Shown piece by piece: positions 63,901 to 64,000 of a stretch of DNA of 64,000 nt; the first letter of the stretch is position 1; every line of letters starts with the position of its first letter. The stretch is from Indolivaga alginatilytica. Lineage in GTDB: Bacteria; Bacteroidota; Bacteroidia; Bacteroidales; Dysgonomonadaceae. The position numbers and the translations under genes are program-made. The stretch spans positions 1-64,000 of the forward strand of contig NZ_QICL01000009.1 of the NCBI RefSeq assembly GCF_003201355.1. Direction: 5' to 3'. Below the pieces are notes generated by a model. That model saw only the letters and a program-made list of their open reading frames with translations, had not been told where the DNA came from and ran no database searches.

Positions 63901-64000
63901 TTTGTACCTATCCAGAGGTTATTATTATCATCTTTATATAGGCTATTGCAATCGAAGGTTTCAGAGTCTTCCTTTAAGTGATAGAACAGGGGAGACTTCT
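60933..64000 (-). CDS. Hybrid two-component system regulator, N terminus outside the window
   Basis: The frame is open to the window edge, so at least 1022 residues are seen; the GTG at 63668 is internal. Periplasmic two-component propeller repeats (NNLWIGTLGGGVNSL, NNIWAGTRNG) lead to a Y_Y_Y domain (YKYMLEGLDTDWIEV) and a membrane helix near 62600. The cytoplasmic part has a HisKA motif SHEFKTP (His codon at 62457-62459), an ATPase with NLISNAFKYT and GTGVGLHLV, and a receiver LCDVMMPKMDGYE (phospho-Asp codon 61539-61541). An AraC-type DNA-binding end follows (VAFQVGFNDPKYFRKYFKDEFG). Such regulators sense a specific oligosaccharide and switch on nearby polysaccharide genes, here most likely GH3-GH95-GH3. 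Confidence 0.93.
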   Translation of the reverse strand, partial: KSPLFYHLKEDSETFDCNSLYKDDNNNLWIGTNGRGLIKYNEEKQSIETFNYNANNPKSISADIVTSILEDHSKTLWVGTFLGGLNSFDGKSFTRYQINETDSNSISGKSVYGLAEDKDNNLWIGTLGGGVNSLNSNRTNFTRYTTLNTKELYSDYILSVYTDINKNIYLSTDRGVNIIDTNSKVISTYFKDQIQQDSLSNILTNNILVDSRNLTWIATDNGLNIYNPLTKRFVYITSKQGLPSDEVVSLIEDNNNNIWAGTRNGLACIHCQYTNNTLDYTITYFDSKDGLPSSICNQNAMFKDKNGIIYVGSTNGYVNFDPNNIIFNEYIPKPRFTELLIANQAIRPNEKYNNRVIINQSITYLDQITLNYKETNFTLQFSALNYIHPEKNHYKYMLEGLDTDWIEVKNGVGAASYSNLNSGTYKLIIYAGNNDGVWSDTPLIIKIIVKPPFWLTWWAFFIYFIIFVIVLRFFILYKLNKQKHEFKQAQKIMEADKIHEVDELKFRFFTNISHEFKTPITLILTPLEKLMKEPHSEEQKTLLTIMRKNALSLLNMVNEILDFRKLDLNKMNLNLSTGDIIPIVREICQSFSSLAADKSIKFTFTTYLKELQVDFDPEKMSKIIINLISNAFKYTEEGHIDVSVGITEEVQKDAKKQLCIKVSDTGIGIESKYLEKIFDRFYRIEQSQKNNQAGTGVGLHLVSEYVKLHNGEISVESTAGKGSTFTVLIPIDNSTYKESKSQDVIYSGDIRDTLLTEPETSAVTAKDSNLPLLLIVDDNEDFREFIKSLFIHSYRIITANDGEEASQIILDQLPDIILCDVMMPKMDGYELCRKIKADIRTSHIPIILLTAKSSEENQYSGIEAGADDYISKPFNIDMLTLKISKIIERQKKNQYNFKKKIEISPSEIEIMTMDEKFVKKAISIVEENIGNADFLVEDLCREMAMSRVYFYKKILALTDKSPSEFIRFIRLKRAANLLEKSQMFVNEVAFQVGFNDPKYFRKYFKDEFGVTPNEYKKKFTN

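Noticed and set aside
1-64000. tRNA or rRNA genes
   Set aside because: Reading both strands of the intergenic regions, I found no cloverleaf with a TTCRANNC-type T loop and no conserved rRNA sequence. I could not run a covariance search, so a missed tRNA cannot be fully excluded.

Overview
The window looks like a chromosomal segment of an AT-rich Bacteroidetes (Bacteroidales) bacterium, probably Dysgonomonas or a close relative. The evidence is indirect. There are type IX secretion accessory genes (a plug protein, PorD-like and PorE-like proteins), a TamL-type lipoprotein assembly factor, a hybrid two-component regulator beside glycoside hydrolases, a BlaI/M56-TonB pair, and Bacteroidetes-style promoters (-33 TTTG, -7 TAnnTTTG). 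Ribosome binding sites of the Shine-Dalgarno type are rarely evident. I found no rRNA, tRNA, CRISPR array, prophage or insertion sequence with a transposase.

Layout. 1-4.3 kb: end of an MFS transporter, a membrane glycosyltransferase, and the lysine genes lysC-lysA. 4.7-14.8 kb: an ABC-F ATPase, a DUF4349 lipoprotein, a DUF5103 type IX plug protein and a 1952-residue alpha-2-macroglobulin whose thioester motif is lost. 15.4-20.7 kb: a minus-strand housekeeping run (tsaC, pentapeptide protein, ClC channel, fmt, aroB). 20.7-22.1 kb: repeat-rich DNA with short repeats, a GC-rich palindrome and a 0.5 kb MITE-like element. 22.1-27.4 kb: glycosyltransferase, HAD phosphatase, membrane protein, recR, HD hydrolase and two lipoproteins. 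27.7-32.5 kb: porE-like and porD genes, then blaI and an M56-TonB protein. 32.5-42.3 kb: mfd, a polyprenol-phosphate sugar transferase, a duplicated membrane protein, trmD, tamL and a TrmH-family methyltransferase. 42.5-53.8 kb: a complete glycogen cluster (debranching enzyme, GT4, GH57, a GT3-GT35 synthase/phosphorylase fusion, and branching enzyme). 53.9-64 kb: GH3, GH95, GH3 and the C-terminal part of a hybrid two-component regulator, a polysaccharide-use locus cut by the window edge.

The most unusual signal is non-coding. A dispersed intergenic cassette of about 60-115 bp recurs along the window, with about a dozen good copies plus degenerate ones. It starts with a small palindrome, AAGGTC-NNN-GACCTT, followed by a T-rich run. 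Next comes a promoter-like pair (TTTG, then 19-21 nt, then a sequence close to TAGTTATG), and it ends with an AT-rich block (CATTAAATATTT, ATTACTTA) shortly before the next start codon. The stem shows compensatory and wobble changes and the loop varies. In several copies the stop codon of the upstream gene is part of the palindrome. This suggests a terminator-plus-promoter cassette that separates co-directional genes, but that role is inferred.
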